Positions 53,023 through 62,454 of a stretch of DNA of 64,000 bases are shown piece after piece. Made by a program: the position numbers and the translations under genes. The notes beneath the pieces are model-generated. The model was not told the origin of the DNA and searched no databases. It saw nothing but the letters and a program-made list of their open reading frames with translations. This DNA comes from Streptomyces sp. S4.7 (lineage in GTDB: Bacteria > Actinomycetota > Actinomycetes > Streptomycetales > Streptomycetaceae): positions 6,510,001 through 6,574,000 of the forward strand of contig NZ_CP048397.1 in the NCBI RefSeq assembly GCF_010384365.1, given 5' to 3'. How positions within the stretch are numbered: position 1 is the first letter of the stretch; every line of letters starts with the position of its first letter.

Positions 53023-55058
53023 GCGGAGACCTCCAGGGGTTCGAGCTTGTTCGCGTGACGGATCTCGTCGACGATACGGCCGATGATCTCGGTGATCCCG
53101 AAGTCCTTCGGGGTGAAGACGGCGGCCACTCCGGCGGCCCGCAGCGCCTGGGCGTCGGCGCCCGGGATGATCCCGCCGACGACGACCGGGATGTCCCCGG
53201 CCCCCTCCTCCCGCAGCCTGCCGAGCACGTCCGGGACCAGCGCGGCGTGCGAACCGGAGAGGATCGACAGGCCCACGCAGTGCACGTCCTCGGCGACGGC
53301 GGCGCTCACGATCTGTTCGGGCGTCAGCCTGATGCCCTGGTAGACCACCTCGAACCCGGCGTCCCGCGCGCGTACGGCGATCTGCTCGGCCCCGTTGGAG
53401 TGCCCGTCCAGACCCGGCTTGCCCACCAGCAGCCGCAGCCGCCCCGAGCCCAGTTCGGCGGCCGTGCGGGACACCTTCTCCCGTACGGCGGCGAGCGGCG
53501 TCCCCGCCTCCGCGGCGACCGCGACCGGCGCCCCGCCCACCCCGGTCGGTGCCCGGAACTCGCCGAAGACCTCCCGCAGCGCCCAGGACCACTCACCGGT
53601 CGTCACACCGGCCCGCGCGCACTCCACGGTCGCCGCCATCAGATTGCCGGTGCCGGCCGCGGTCCGCTTCAGGGCGGCCAGCGACTCGTTCACCCGCGCG
53701 TCGTCCCGGCCCGCCCGCCACTCGTGCAGCGCGGCCACCACCCGTGCCTCGTTGGCCGGGTCGACCGTCATGATCGCGGTGTCCAGATCGGCGGTCAGCG
53801 GATTGGGCTCGGTCGCCTCGAAGCAGTTGACGCCGACGATCTTCTCCTCGCCCGACTCGATACGGGCCCGGCGCTCGGCGTGCGACGAGACCAGCCGCGA
53901 CTTCAGATAGCCGGACTCGACGGCCGCCATCACGCCGCCCATCTCCTCGATGCGCGCCATCTCCGCCAGCGAGTCCTCGACGAGCAACGCGACCTTCGCC
54001 TCCACGACGTGCGACCCGGCGAAGATGTCCTCGTACTCCAAAAGATCGCTCTCCAGGGCGAGTACCTGCTGTATGCGCAGAGACCACTGCTGGTCCCAGG
54101 GCCGGGGGAGTCCCAACGCCTCGTTCCAGGCCGGGAGTTGCACGGCGCGGGCGCGGGCGTCCTTGGAGAGCGTGACGCCCAGCATCTCCAGCACGATGCG
54201 CTGGATGTTGTTCTCCGGCTGCGCCTCCGTCAGCCCCAGGGAGTTGACCTGGACGCCGTATCGGAAGCGTCGCTGCTTCTCGTCGCTCACGCCGTACCGC
54301 TCGCGGGTGATCCGGTCCCAGATGCGGCCGAAGGCCCGCATCTTGCACATCTCCTCGACGAAGCGGACCCCCGCGTTCACGAAGAACGAGATCCGGGCGA
54401 CGACGTCACCGAACCGCTCGGCCGGCACCTGCCCGCTCTCGCGCACCGCGTCCAGCACGGCGACCGCCGTCGACATCGCGTACGCGATCTCCTGGACCGG
54501 GGTCGCCCCCGCCTCCTGGAGGTGATAGCTGCAGATGTTGATCGGGTTCCACCGGGGGATGTGCGCCACGGTGTACGTGATCATGTCGGTGGTCAGCCGC
54601 AGCGAGGGCACCGGCGGGAAGACGTGCGTCCCCCGCGACAGGTACTCCTTCACGATGTCGTTCTGTGTCGTCCCCTGGAGCAGGTCGCTGTCCGCGCCCT
54701 GCTCCTCGGCGACCACCTGGTAGAGCGCCAGCAGCCACATGGCGGTCGCGTTGATGGTCATCGAGGTGTTCATCCGGGCGAGCGGGATGTCCTTCAACAG
54801 CCGGCGCATGTCGCCCAGATGGGAGACGGGGACGCCGACCCGGCCCACCTCGCCGCGCGCCAGGACGTGGTCGGGGTCGTAACCCGTCTGTGTCGGCAGG
54901 TCGAAGGCGACGGAGAGCCCGGTCTGGCCCTTGGCCAGGTTGTTCCGGTACAGCTCGTTGGACGCCTCGGCGGTCGAATGGCCGGCGTACGTCCGCATGA
55001 GCCACGGCCGGTCCTTCGGGTGCCTGCCGCCGCCTGCTGCCCGTTCCGCTTCCGGCAT
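53019..55058 (-). CDS. ecm: Ethylmalonyl-CoA mutase (MeaA), B12-dependent
   Basis: This 679-residue cobalamin-dependent acyl-CoA mutase interconverts ethylmalonyl-CoA and methylsuccinyl-CoA. The N-terminal TIM-barrel (RTYAGHSTAEASNELYRNNL, LSVAFDLPTQTGYDPDH) is of MutB type. The C-terminal B12 domain has GLDGHSNGAEQIAVRARDAG with the DxHxxG cobalt-ligating His and later LSILSGSHAAL and VVVGGIIPG. It is distinct from methylmalonyl-CoA mutase in length and operon. The start is placed at ATG 55058, one base after the ccr stop. Genes on both sides are of the same pathway. Confidence 0.93.
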   Translation of the reverse strand: MPEAERAAGGGRHPKDRPWLMRTYAGHSTAEASNELYRNNLAKGQTGLSVAFDLPTQTGYDPDHVLARGEVGRVGVPVSHLGDMRRLLKDIPLARMNTSMTINATAMWLLALYQVVAEEQGADSDLLQGTTQNDIVKEYLSRGTHVFPPVPSLRLTTDMITYTVAHIPRWNPINICSYHLQEAGATPVQEIAYAMSTAVAVLDAVRESGQVPAERFGDVVARISFFVNAGVRFVEEMCKMRAFGRIWDRITRERYGVSDEKQRRFRYGVQVNSLGLTEAQPENNIQRIVLEMLGVTLSKDARARAVQLPAWNEALGLPRPWDQQWSLRIQQVLALESDLLEYEDIFAGSHVVEAKVALLVEDSLAEMARIEEMGGVMAAVESGYLKSRLVSSHAERRARIESGEEKIVGVNCFEATEPNPLTADLDTAIMTVDPANEARVVAALHEWRAGRDDARVNESLAALKRTAAGTGNLMAATVECARAGVTTGEWSWALREVFGEFRAPTGVGGAPVAVAAEAGTPLAAVREKVSRTAAELGSGRLRLLVGKPGLDGHSNGAEQIAVRARDAGFEVVYQGIRLTPEQIVSAAVAEDVHCVGLSILSGSHAALVPDVLGRLREEGAGDIPVVVGGIIPGADAQALRAAGVAAVFTPKDFGITEIIGRIVDEIRHANKLEPLEVSA

Positions 55059-55059
55059 G

Positions 55060-56397
55060 TCACACGTCCCGGAAGCGGTTGATGGCGTCGATGTGCTGTG
55101 CACGGGTCGCCGGGTCGCTTACCCCCAGCCCCTCGCGGGGTGCCAGCGCGAGGACTCCGACCTTGCCCTGGTGCCGGTTGCTGTGGACGTCGTACGCGGC
55201 CTGGCCGGTCTCCTCCAGGGCGTACACCCTCGACAGCGTCGGGTGGATCTTCCCCTTGCCGACCAGCCGGTTGGCCTCCCACGCCTCGCGATAGTTGGCG
55301 AAGTGCGAGCCCACGATCCGCTTCAGCGACATCCACAGATAGCGGTTGTCGTACTCGTGGGTGTATCCGGACGTCGACGCGCAGGTGACGATCGTGCCGC
55401 CCTTGCGCGTGACGTAGACACTGGCGCCGAAGGTCTCACGGCCCGGGTGCTCGAAGACGATGTCGACGTCCTCGCCGCCGGTGAGTTCACGGATGCGTTT
55501 GCCGAACCGCTTCCACTCGCGCGGGTTCTGGTGGTGCGGGTCCTCCCAGAACCGGTAGTCCTCGGCGGTGCGGTCGATGATCGCCTCGGCTCCCATGCGC
55601 CGGCAGATCTCGGCCTTGTGGTCGCTGGAGACCACACAGACGGGGTTGGCGCCGCCGGCGAGCGCGAACTGGGTGGCGTACGAGCCGAGTCCGCCGCTCG
55701 CCCCCCAGATCAGCACGTTGTCGCCCTGCTTCATCCCGGCACCGTTGCGCGACACCAACTGGCGGTACGCGGTGGAGTTGACCAGACCGGGGGCCGCCGC
55801 CTCCTCCCAGGTCAGATGCCTGGCCTTGGGCATCAGCTGGTTGGACTTGACGAGCGCGATCTCCGCCAGACCGCCGAAGTTGGTCTCGAAGCCCCAGATG
55901 CGCTGCTCGGGGTCGAGCATCGTGTCGTTGTGCCCGTCCGAACTCTCCAACTCGACGGAGAGACAGTGCGCGACGACCTCGTCGCCCGGCTGCCAGGTGT
56001 TCACTCCGGGGCCGGTGCGCAGCACGACCCCGGCGAGGTCGGAGCCGATGACGTGGTACGGCAGGTCATGGCGCCGGGACAGCTCGCTGAGCTTGCCGTA
56101 GCGCTCCAGGAAGCCGAAGGTCGACATCGGCTCGAAGATGGAGGTCCAGACGGAGTTGTAGTTGACCGAGCTGGCCATGACGGCCACCAGGGCCTCGCCG
56201 GGCCCGAGTTCGGGCACCGGCACGTCGTCGACGTGGAGCGACTTGCGCGGGTCCTTCTCGCGGGATTCGAGACCGGCGAACATCTCGGTCTCGTCCTTGT
56301 GCACGGTCACCGCCCGGTACGTCTCGGGCAGGGGCAGCGCGGCGAAGTCGGCGGACGTGCTGTCCGGCGACTGGATGGCGTCCAGGATGTCCTTCAC
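55060..56397 (-). CDS. ccr: Crotonyl-CoA carboxylase/reductase
   Basis: The 445-residue medium-chain reductase-fold enzyme uses NADPH and CO2 to turn crotonyl-CoA into ethylmalonyl-CoA. Features are SSVNYNSVWTSIFEPMSTFG, GSDLAGVVLRTGPGVNTWQP, the NADPH motif WGASGGLGSYATQFALAGGA and FEHPGRETFGASVYV (family CO2/CoA pocket residues). GTG 56397 has GGAGG upstream; the frame is open to 56691 but without homology. It is the first gene of the five-gene operon. In Streptomyces, Ccr also supplies ethylmalonyl-CoA extender units to polyketide synthases. Confidence 0.94.
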   Translation of the reverse strand: MKDILDAIQSPDSTSADFAALPLPETYRAVTVHKDETEMFAGLESREKDPRKSLHVDDVPVPELGPGEALVAVMASSVNYNSVWTSIFEPMSTFGFLERYGKLSELSRRHDLPYHVIGSDLAGVVLRTGPGVNTWQPGDEVVAHCLSVELESSDGHNDTMLDPEQRIWGFETNFGGLAEIALVKSNQLMPKARHLTWEEAAAPGLVNSTAYRQLVSRNGAGMKQGDNVLIWGASGGLGSYATQFALAGGANPVCVVSSDHKAEICRRMGAEAIIDRTAEDYRFWEDPHHQNPREWKRFGKRIRELTGGEDVDIVFEHPGRETFGASVYVTRKGGTIVTCASTSGYTHEYDNRYLWMSLKRIVGSHFANYREAWEANRLVGKGKIHPTLSRVYALEETGQAAYDVHSNRHQGKVGVLALAPREGLGVSDPATRAQHIDAINRFRDV

Positions 56398-56650
56398 GAT
56401 GTGGCCTCCGGCGAAGCGTGTTGCGGGAACGCTGAACAGGTCCCTGAGGGATGGGACAACGGGTCGCGCTGTGCGCGTGGTGCGGTGGAGGTGTGCCGTC
56501 GGTTCGGCGCGTGGTGGTGCTCGGCGACGCCGGGTGGGCGCGTGGGATGCCTGTGACGCAGGCGTCCGGGCACACGGGCCGGGTGGCTCGCGGGGACAGC
56601 CGGAGTACGAGAGGTCTCGGTACGCCGGCTGCCCGGACATACACAACGTA

Positions 56651-56687
56651 TGGCACGCCGTGTCATTGGACAAGGCACTGCGTGCCA
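56651..56687. promoter_or_regulatory. Twin palindromes upstream of ccr, probable operator pair
   Basis: Two 13-bp near-perfect palindromes GGCACGCCGTGTC (56652-56664) and GGCACTGCGTGCC (56674-56686) sit 22 bp apart centre to centre, about two helical turns. The outer bases also form an inverted pair TGGCACGC/GCGTGCCA. They are about 255-290 bp upstream of the ccr start, in the 363-bp gap that otherwise shows no gene. The regulator is unknown. Confidence 0.5.
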
Positions 56688-56760
56688 ACAATTTTTCTCA
56701 GTTGTCATCCGGTCAACACGCATGAGCGCCATGGGATCACGTGGGGTGAGGAGCGGCGAC

Positions 56761-59322
56761 TCAGCGTGCGGTGTGGAGCCGGGACCGTACCCATTTGTAC
56801 GGGCGCTTCATGAGAGGGCGCGGGCCCGACCAGATGAGCGCCATCTGAATCAACAGGAGACAGGCCGCCGTCACCGTCATGACCGCGGTCGCCTCCGGCT
56901 GGGACGTGGCGAGCGCGATGGCCCACAGGACGCCCATGGCGAGCATGGGGACGACCAATTGGGACGCGACGGCCAGCGAGTTGAGCTTTCCCGGCGCGAT
57001 TCCGTGGTGCCAGTAACGCCGGGCCGCCCAGGCCCCGACAACCGTCAGCCCCAGATGGGCACCCCACAGTGCCGCCGGTCCGCTGCCGTCCACCGCCGCG
57101 CCGGCCACCAGGCACCCGGTGGCCCACAGAACACCCGCCGCCGGCCCGGCCAGTGTCCTGGCCCGGTCGCGGCGGGTCAGCGGCTGTGAGGGGAGCGGGG
57201 GCGGCGGCGGAACCCCGGGGGGCGCGTCCCGTGCCTCCCGGGCCTCGATGAGCGGCCGTATGAAGTCGAGGAGTTCCGAGGCCAGTGCCCTCTCGCCGCT
57301 CGCGAGGTGGAGCCTGACCAGCGCGAGCTGGCAGTTGGTCTCCTCCCCTCGCAACTGGTGCGCGCGCGCCAGCTCCAGGGCGTCACCCAGCAGGGGCGCC
57401 GCGGCACGGGGCGCGGATGCCAGCAGCTCCGTATCCGCGCGGGCCCGGACCGCCGTCACCGTGGCCCGCACATCTCCGGAGCGCACGGCGAACTCCTGCG
57501 CCGTGACACCGTGCGACCGGGCCGCGGCCCACTCCCCGCGATCGCCCGCGTCCTTCGCCAGCCGCCGGTGGGCCCGCGCCGCCCGGACCGGGTCGGTGGC
57601 CGACTCGGCGAGATCCGCGGCGTCCCGGTAGGCGCGCCGGGCCCGGTCGGGGTCATGGGCCTCGGTGAGGTGGTCGCCCAGCGCGATACGGGAGTCCACC
57701 TCCCGCCCGGTGTCCCCGTCCCACCGCCAATGGGAGACCGCCTTCCGCCGCCGCCTGATCGCGGCGGTGAGGTCGCCGTTCATCGCGGCCACGTCGGCGT
57801 TGACGTCGTGCCGGTCCCGCACCCGGACCGGATGGCGGACATTCACCAGGTTGGCGGCCTCGAAACACGTCATCTGATGCTCCCAGCAGGAGAGATCGCC
57901 GTAGCGCGACGCCATCTTGCCCAGCAGCTCGATCTGGCGCGCGAACTTCCTCTCCCGTTGGGCGGAGTCCACCAGATCCGTCAGCAGATGCAACGACTCC
58001 ACCAGCTGCGCGCGCTTCGTCAGGAACTCCAGCAGCGGGTCCCCGATCGCCGCCACCCGCTCGTGGGCGTCCGCCGCGACGGCCATACCCACCGCCTTGG
58101 CCGCCGCCGCGGCGTGGTGTTCGAACCAGGGGCCGGGGTCCGCCGCGCCCGCCTCGTCGGCGTAGTGGTCCAGCAGCCGGCCCAGCGCCTCGGAACGGGC
58201 CCCGTCCGACTCGTCCGCGAGACGGGCCTGCGCGTACAGCCTGGTCAGGTCATGAAAGCGGTACTGCCCTGACGCGTCGCCCGGCAGCAGCAGATGGGCG
58301 TCGCGCAGCCGGTCCAGCGCCCGCCGCGTCCGGGCCGGGGACAGCCCGCTCAGCGCGGACGCCGACGCGGCGTCGAGGAGCGGGCCTGGGTGCAGCCCGA
58401 GCATCCGCAGGAGCCGGGCCGTCGGCTCGTCGAACTTGCGGTAGCTGAGATCGAAGGTGGCGTCCAGCCCCAGTTCGCCGAGCCGATCGCGTTGCGGACG
58501 CAGCGCGCTCAGCAGGGGGGCGGCATCGTGCTCCTCCCGGTCCAGGCGCGCCCGTACGACGCCGAGCGCGAGGGGCAGATGGCCGCACAGTGCGGCGAGT
58601 TCGTCCAGTTCCTCGTTCTCGCCGGGGTCGTGGGCCGCGCTCAGCAGGGCCCGCGAGTCCCGCGCGGTCAGGACGTGCAGCGGAAGTACGGCCATGTCCC
58701 GGGTCCCCGGCCGGGTGCGCGATGTGACCAGCAGTCGGTGCCGCGGGTCGGCCGGCAGCAGCGGCGTGAACTGGGTCTCGTCCGCGGCGTTGTCGAGCAG
58801 GACCAGTACCGCTCCGTACTGGTCGCCGTGCGTCTTCAGCTGGGACCGGAACATTGCTTCGAGACCGATACGGTGCGGCGGGAGTTCGCCGCCGGGGACC
58901 CCCAGCATGCGCAGAAAGGCGCTGAGCAGCTCCTCGGGCCCCGGCGGGCGGCCCGGCGGCAGGGTGCCCGCGTCCGCGTACAGCACTCCGCCCGGGAACC
59001 AGCCCCGCTCCAGGGCCTGATGGGCGGCGTCCAGCGCGAGCGACGTCTTGCCCACCCCGCCCTGGCCCGTGACCACGACACCGCGCGGACCGGTGGAGGA
59101 GGGGTCGGGGCGGTCGGGGCCGAGGAGGCCGAGCAGCGACCGGGTCGGTGCCTCGCGGCCCACCAGGGGGCCCGGCCGGGCAGGGAGCCCCGCGAGCGCC
59201 CGCCGGGGCGGGGCGGCGGCGTTCGCCCCGTACACGTTCACCAGGTCGGCGTGGCCCACCTGGAGGACGGTCTCCGCCGTGCCGCCGCTGAACTCGTTGC
59301 TGAACACCGGCTCCCCGGACAC
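56761..59322 (-). CDS. Membrane-anchored STAND ATPase (NB-ARC plus helical repeats plus C-terminal membrane domain)
   Basis: The 853-residue protein starts with a short beta-rich tag (FSGGTAETVLQVGHADLVNVYG). An NB-ARC module follows (Walker A GQGGVGKTSL from 86, Walker B VLVLLDNA, sensor LLVTSRTR, LPLALGVV and a winged helix with RFHDLTRLYAQ), then TPR-like helices (about 420-700). Four or so hydrophobic segments lie near 725-835 (AGVLWATGCLVAGAA, AALWGAHLGLTVVGAWA, MLAMGVLWAIALA, AVMTVTAACLLLIQMALIW). STAND proteins oligomerise on ligand sensing; the C-terminal membrane part is where an effector would lie. No enzyme domain is seen. GTG 59322 is the start. The gene stands between the ccr operon and a TetR gene. 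A role in signalling or phage defence is possible but unproved. Confidence 0.75.
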   Translation of the reverse strand: MSGEPVFSNEFSGGTAETVLQVGHADLVNVYGANAAAPPRRALAGLPARPGPLVGREAPTRSLLGLLGPDRPDPSSTGPRGVVVTGQGGVGKTSLALDAAHQALERGWFPGGVLYADAGTLPPGRPPGPEELLSAFLRMLGVPGGELPPHRIGLEAMFRSQLKTHGDQYGAVLVLLDNAADETQFTPLLPADPRHRLLVTSRTRPGTRDMAVLPLHVLTARDSRALLSAAHDPGENEELDELAALCGHLPLALGVVRARLDREEHDAAPLLSALRPQRDRLGELGLDATFDLSYRKFDEPTARLLRMLGLHPGPLLDAASASALSGLSPARTRRALDRLRDAHLLLPGDASGQYRFHDLTRLYAQARLADESDGARSEALGRLLDHYADEAGAADPGPWFEHHAAAAAKAVGMAVAADAHERVAAIGDPLLEFLTKRAQLVESLHLLTDLVDSAQRERKFARQIELLGKMASRYGDLSCWEHQMTCFEAANLVNVRHPVRVRDRHDVNADVAAMNGDLTAAIRRRRKAVSHWRWDGDTGREVDSRIALGDHLTEAHDPDRARRAYRDAADLAESATDPVRAARAHRRLAKDAGDRGEWAAARSHGVTAQEFAVRSGDVRATVTAVRARADTELLASAPRAAAPLLGDALELARAHQLRGEETNCQLALVRLHLASGERALASELLDFIRPLIEAREARDAPPGVPPPPPLPSQPLTRRDRARTLAGPAAGVLWATGCLVAGAAVDGSGPAALWGAHLGLTVVGAWAARRYWHHGIAPGKLNSLAVASQLVVPMLAMGVLWAIALATSQPEATAVMTVTAACLLLIQMALIWSGPRPLMKRPYKWVRSRLHTAR

Positions 59323-59395
59323 CAGCGTCCGCCCCCTCCCTCGGCTCCGGCATCGAACTGACTGCCTATCACGGAAGTCGCGGCGGGTGGTGGGG

Positions 59396-60217
59396 TCAGC
59401 GGTTTCCCAGTGCCTGCTTGATCGTGCGCATGACCTCGTCCAGCGGCGCGTCGGTACGGGCCACCGCCACCAGGACCTCGCCGCTCGTGCTCACCGTGGC
59501 GGCGGGACTCGCGCCGCCCCCCATGGTCCGGCCCGCGCCGATGCCCGAGCCGAAGGTGTCACGGACGATCGCGAAGGCGTGGTCGAGCTGGGTCTCCACA
59601 TCGCCCTGGCCGTCGGCCCGCAGCCAGCGGCGCAGCACATGGTTGTGCGCGGTGACGACGGCGGACGCGGCCACCTCGGCCAGCAGCGGGTCGTCGTTGC
59701 CGTCGGGGTGCTCGTGCTCGTCGAAGTGGCCCAGCAGATAGCGGGTGAACAGCCGCTCGTAGCGCGCCACCGAGGCGATCTCGGCCTCGCGCAGCGTGGG
59801 CACCTCACGGGTGAGCTGGTAGCGCGCCACGGAGAGCGTCGGCGAAGCCGCGTACATCCGCATGACTTCCTTGATGCCCCGGCACACGGTGTCGAGGGGG
59901 TGCTCGTGCGCCGGCGCCGCGTTCAGGACCGCTTCCGCGCGGACGAGGGTGTCGTCGTGGTCCGGGAAGATCGCCTCTTCCTTGGAACGGAAGTGCCTGA
60001 AGAACGTCCGGCGCGCGACCCCGGCCGCCGCGGCGATCTCGTCGACGGTCGTCGCCTCGTACCCCTTGGTGGAGAACAGCTCCATCGCCGCCGCCGACAA
60101 CTCCCGGCGCATCTTCAGCCGCTGCGCCGCCGCGCGGCCGCCCGCCGCGCTCTCCGGCGCGTCGGCAGCGGTGTGCGTACGGGCGGGCCGTCGGGCGGAG
60201 TCAGCGGGCTGAGCCAT
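59396..60217 (-). CDS. TetR-family regulator
   Basis: The protein of about 273 residues has an Ala-rich N-terminal arm, then the TetR HTH (AMELFSTKGYEATTVDEIAA, AAGVARRTFFRHFRSKEEAI) and a helical ligand domain. ATG 60217 is selected because a -10-like TACGTT ends 6 bases upstream, which would give a leaderless mRNA, and no ribosome site precedes either this codon or the alternative ATG 60235. It lies between the ccr operon region and the hydroxyacyl-CoA dehydrogenase, so control of CoA-thioester genes is a reasonable guess; the palindromes at 56651 and 62440 are candidate sites. Confidence 0.83.
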   Translation of the reverse strand: MAQPADSARRPARTHTAADAPESAAGGRAAAQRLKMRRELSAAAMELFSTKGYEATTVDEIAAAAGVARRTFFRHFRSKEEAIFPDHDDTLVRAEAVLNAAPAHEHPLDTVCRGIKEVMRMYAASPTLSVARYQLTREVPTLREAEIASVARYERLFTRYLLGHFDEHEHPDGNDDPLLAEVAASAVVTAHNHVLRRWLRADGQGDVETQLDHAFAIVRDTFGSGIGAGRTMGGGASPAATVSTSGEVLVAVARTDAPLDEVMRTIKQALGNR

Positions 60218-60293
60218 GACCCGAACGTACTGCATCCGCGCAGGAGGGCGCGCCCGTGGGGGCCGTGCCGGGGGCCCGTCCGACGTCCGGTTC

Positions 60294-60375
60294 GTCCTCG
60301 ATCGCCGGACGGGCCGCGTGCTGTGTCCTCGATCGCCTCACGGGCTGGAGTTCAACCCGTGAGGCGAACGAGGAC
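60294..60375. terminator. Palindromic repeat locus 3, probable terminator of the hydroxyacyl-CoA dehydrogenase gene
   Basis: A direct unit GTCCTCGATCGCCGGACGGG at 60294 is followed by a variant unit GTCCTCGATCGCCTCACGGG (60325-60344) and its near-complement (60356-60375) across an 11-base spacer, forming a long stem. It lies just after the dehydrogenase stop and before the TetR gene. Confidence 0.6.
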
Positions 60376-60401
60376 AGGGTGCGGTCCACGGGTCGCTCGC
60401 C

Positions 60402-62192
60402 CTACTTCCGCGCCGCGTACTCGCGGAAGCCGCGTCCCGTCTTGCGGCCCAGGCAACCCGCGGCCACCAGGTGTTCGAGCAATGGCGCCGGCGCCAGCCC
60501 GGGGTCGCGGAACTCCCGGTGCAGCACCTTCTCGATGGCCAGCGAGACATCGAGACCGACCACGTCCAGTAGCTCGAACGGCCCCATCGGATAGCCGCCG
60601 CCCAGCTTCATCGCGGCGTCGATGTCGTCCAGCGTGGCGTAGTGCTCCTGAACCATCTTCACCGCGTTGTTCAGATACGGGAACAGCAGCGCGTTCACGA
60701 TGAAACCGGCCCGGTCACCGCAGTCCACCGGGTGCTTGCGGATCGTCGCGCACACCTCGCGGACCGTGGCGTGCGCCTCGTCGGACGTGAGGACGGTACG
60801 GACCACCTCGACCAGCTTCATCGCGGGGGCCGGGTTGAAGAAGTGCATGCCGATCACGTCGCGCGGACGTGTCGTGGCGCGGGCGCACGCGACGACAGGC
60901 AGCGACGACGTCGTGGTGGCCAGTACGGCGCCCGGCTTGCAGACCTTGTCGAGTGCCGCGAACAACTGCCGCTTGACCTCCAGGTCCTCGGCCACCGCCT
61001 CGACCGCGAGATCGACGTCGTCGAACGCGTCGAGCGAACCGGCCGGTGTGATCCGCGCCAGGGCGTCGTCGCGCGCCTCCCCGGTCAGCCGCCCCTTGTC
61101 GACGGAGCGGCCCAGGGACTTGGCGATCCGCGCCTTGGCCGCGTCCGCCTTCTCCTGGCTGCGGGCGGCGAGCACCACGACGTAACCCGCCTTGGCGAAG
61201 ACCTCGGCGATCCCGCTCGCCATCGTTCCCGAGCCCGCGACACCGACCGACCGGACCGCCGGCCGCCCGCTCCCGCCGCCGCCCCCCACGTCCAGCGGGG
61301 TCAGCGCGTCGCGCACCACCGTGCCGCTGCCCGGCTCCTCGTACGTGTAGAAGCCGCGCCCCGACTTACGGCCGGTGAGCCCCGCCTCGCTGAGCTGCCG
61401 CAGGATCGGCGCCGGAGCGTGCAGCCGGTCGCGGGACGCCGCGTACATGGCCTCCAGGACCGTACGGGCGGTGTCGACGCCGATCAGGTCCAGCAGCGCG
61501 AGCGGGCCCATCGGCAGGCCGCAGCCGAGCCGCATCGCGGCGTCGATGTCCTCGCGCGAGGCGTACTTCGCCTCGTACATCGCGGCGGCCTGGTTCAGAT
61601 AGCCGAAGAGCAGCCCGTCGGCGACGAAACCGGGCCGGTCGCCCACCGCGACGGGCTCCTTGCCCAGCTCACGAGCCAGCGCGGTGACGGCGGTGACGGC
61701 CGCCGGCGCGGTCAGCACCGACGACACGACCTCGACCAGCTTCATCGCGGGGGCCGGATTGAAGAAGTGCATGCCGAGCACGCGCTCCGGGTGCGCGGAT
61801 TCGGCGGCGAGCCGGGTGACCGACAGCGCGTTGGTGCCGGTCGCCAGGATCGTGCCGGGGCCGACGATCCCGTCCAGCGCGCGGAAGACCTGCTGCTTGA
61901 TCTCGTACGACTCGGGGACGACCTCGATGACGAGATCGGCGTCCGCGGCGGCCTGGAGGTCGGTGAACGTACGGAACCTGGCGAGCATCCCGCGCCGCTC
62001 CTCCTCGGTGACCCGCCCGCGCTCCACGGCACGGGCCGTGGACGCTTCGAGCGCGGCGACCGCGTGGGCGGTGGCGATCTCGTCGATGTCGATGCCGATG
62101 ACCTCGCGGCCGGCGCGGGCGAGGACCTCGGAGATACCGGTCCCCATCGTGCCGAGGCCGACGACGGCGATGGTGGAGAGAGGGATGTCCAT
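60402..62192 (-). CDS. Double 3-hydroxyacyl-CoA dehydrogenase (two complete tandem modules)
   Basis: The 596-residue protein carries two copies of the 3-hydroxybutyryl-CoA dehydrogenase fold. Module 1 (about 1-285) has AVVGLGTMGTGISEVLARAG and the catalytic HFFNPAPAMKLVEVV. Module 2 (about 305-596) has VGVAGSGTMASGIAEVFAKA and another HFFNPAPAMKLVEVV; each is followed by its own C-terminal helical domain. It oxidises or reduces 3-hydroxybutyryl-CoA with NAD(P), feeding crotonyl-CoA toward ccr. ATG 62192 (GTG 62195 is adjacent) is chosen from homology and GGAG upstream; the long open extension to 62384 is not coding. Duplicated forms of this length are usual in Streptomyces. Confidence 0.92.
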   Translation of the reverse strand: MDIPLSTIAVVGLGTMGTGISEVLARAGREVIGIDIDEIATAHAVAALEASTARAVERGRVTEEERRGMLARFRTFTDLQAAADADLVIEVVPESYEIKQQVFRALDGIVGPGTILATGTNALSVTRLAAESAHPERVLGMHFFNPAPAMKLVEVVSSVLTAPAAVTAVTALARELGKEPVAVGDRPGFVADGLLFGYLNQAAAMYEAKYASREDIDAAMRLGCGLPMGPLALLDLIGVDTARTVLEAMYAASRDRLHAPAPILRQLSEAGLTGRKSGRGFYTYEEPGSGTVVRDALTPLDVGGGGGSGRPAVRSVGVAGSGTMASGIAEVFAKAGYVVVLAARSQEKADAAKARIAKSLGRSVDKGRLTGEARDDALARITPAGSLDAFDDVDLAVEAVAEDLEVKRQLFAALDKVCKPGAVLATTTSSLPVVACARATTRPRDVIGMHFFNPAPAMKLVEVVRTVLTSDEAHATVREVCATIRKHPVDCGDRAGFIVNALLFPYLNNAVKMVQEHYATLDDIDAAMKLGGGYPMGPFELLDVVGLDVSLAIEKVLHREFRDPGLAPAPLLEHLVAAGCLGRKTGRGFREYAARK

Positions 62193-62439
62193 CACGGGAC
62201 TCCAGGGGATGAGTGACGACTGAAGAGGGGGACGGGCGCGCTGCCGTTGCCGCTGCCGCGCGCGGGGTCCGCCGCACTGCTTGAGTGGGGCGCGCCGCGC
62301 GGGCGCTGTGGATGTAGGAGTGAGAGGTCGGCGGACCCTGTCCCGGAGTCGCGCCGTGCGTGTGCCGAACCGACGGGCACTCACGGTGGCTGCGTCACCA
62401 GGCCACCGGGAGCCGCGGGGGTTTCCCGCTCACTTGAGA

Positions 62440-62454
62440 TTAACCGGCGGGTAA
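62440..62454. promoter_or_regulatory. Palindrome between divergent genes, probable operator
   Basis: TTAACCGGCGGGTAA is an inverted repeat with 7-bp arms (TTAACCG / CGGGTAA, 6 of 7 matching) around one base. It lies 248 bp before the double dehydrogenase start and 119 bp before the HEAT-repeat gene. Its form is typical of TetR-class operators on fatty-acid genes. The rest of the 380-bp gap shows no gene. Confidence 0.45.

Noticed and set aside
52935..56556. Long plus-strand frames opposite the ethylmalonyl-CoA operon
   Set aside because: Shadow frames: His/Arg/Gly/Val-rich, no domains, and all five minus-strand genes have complete catalytic motifs.
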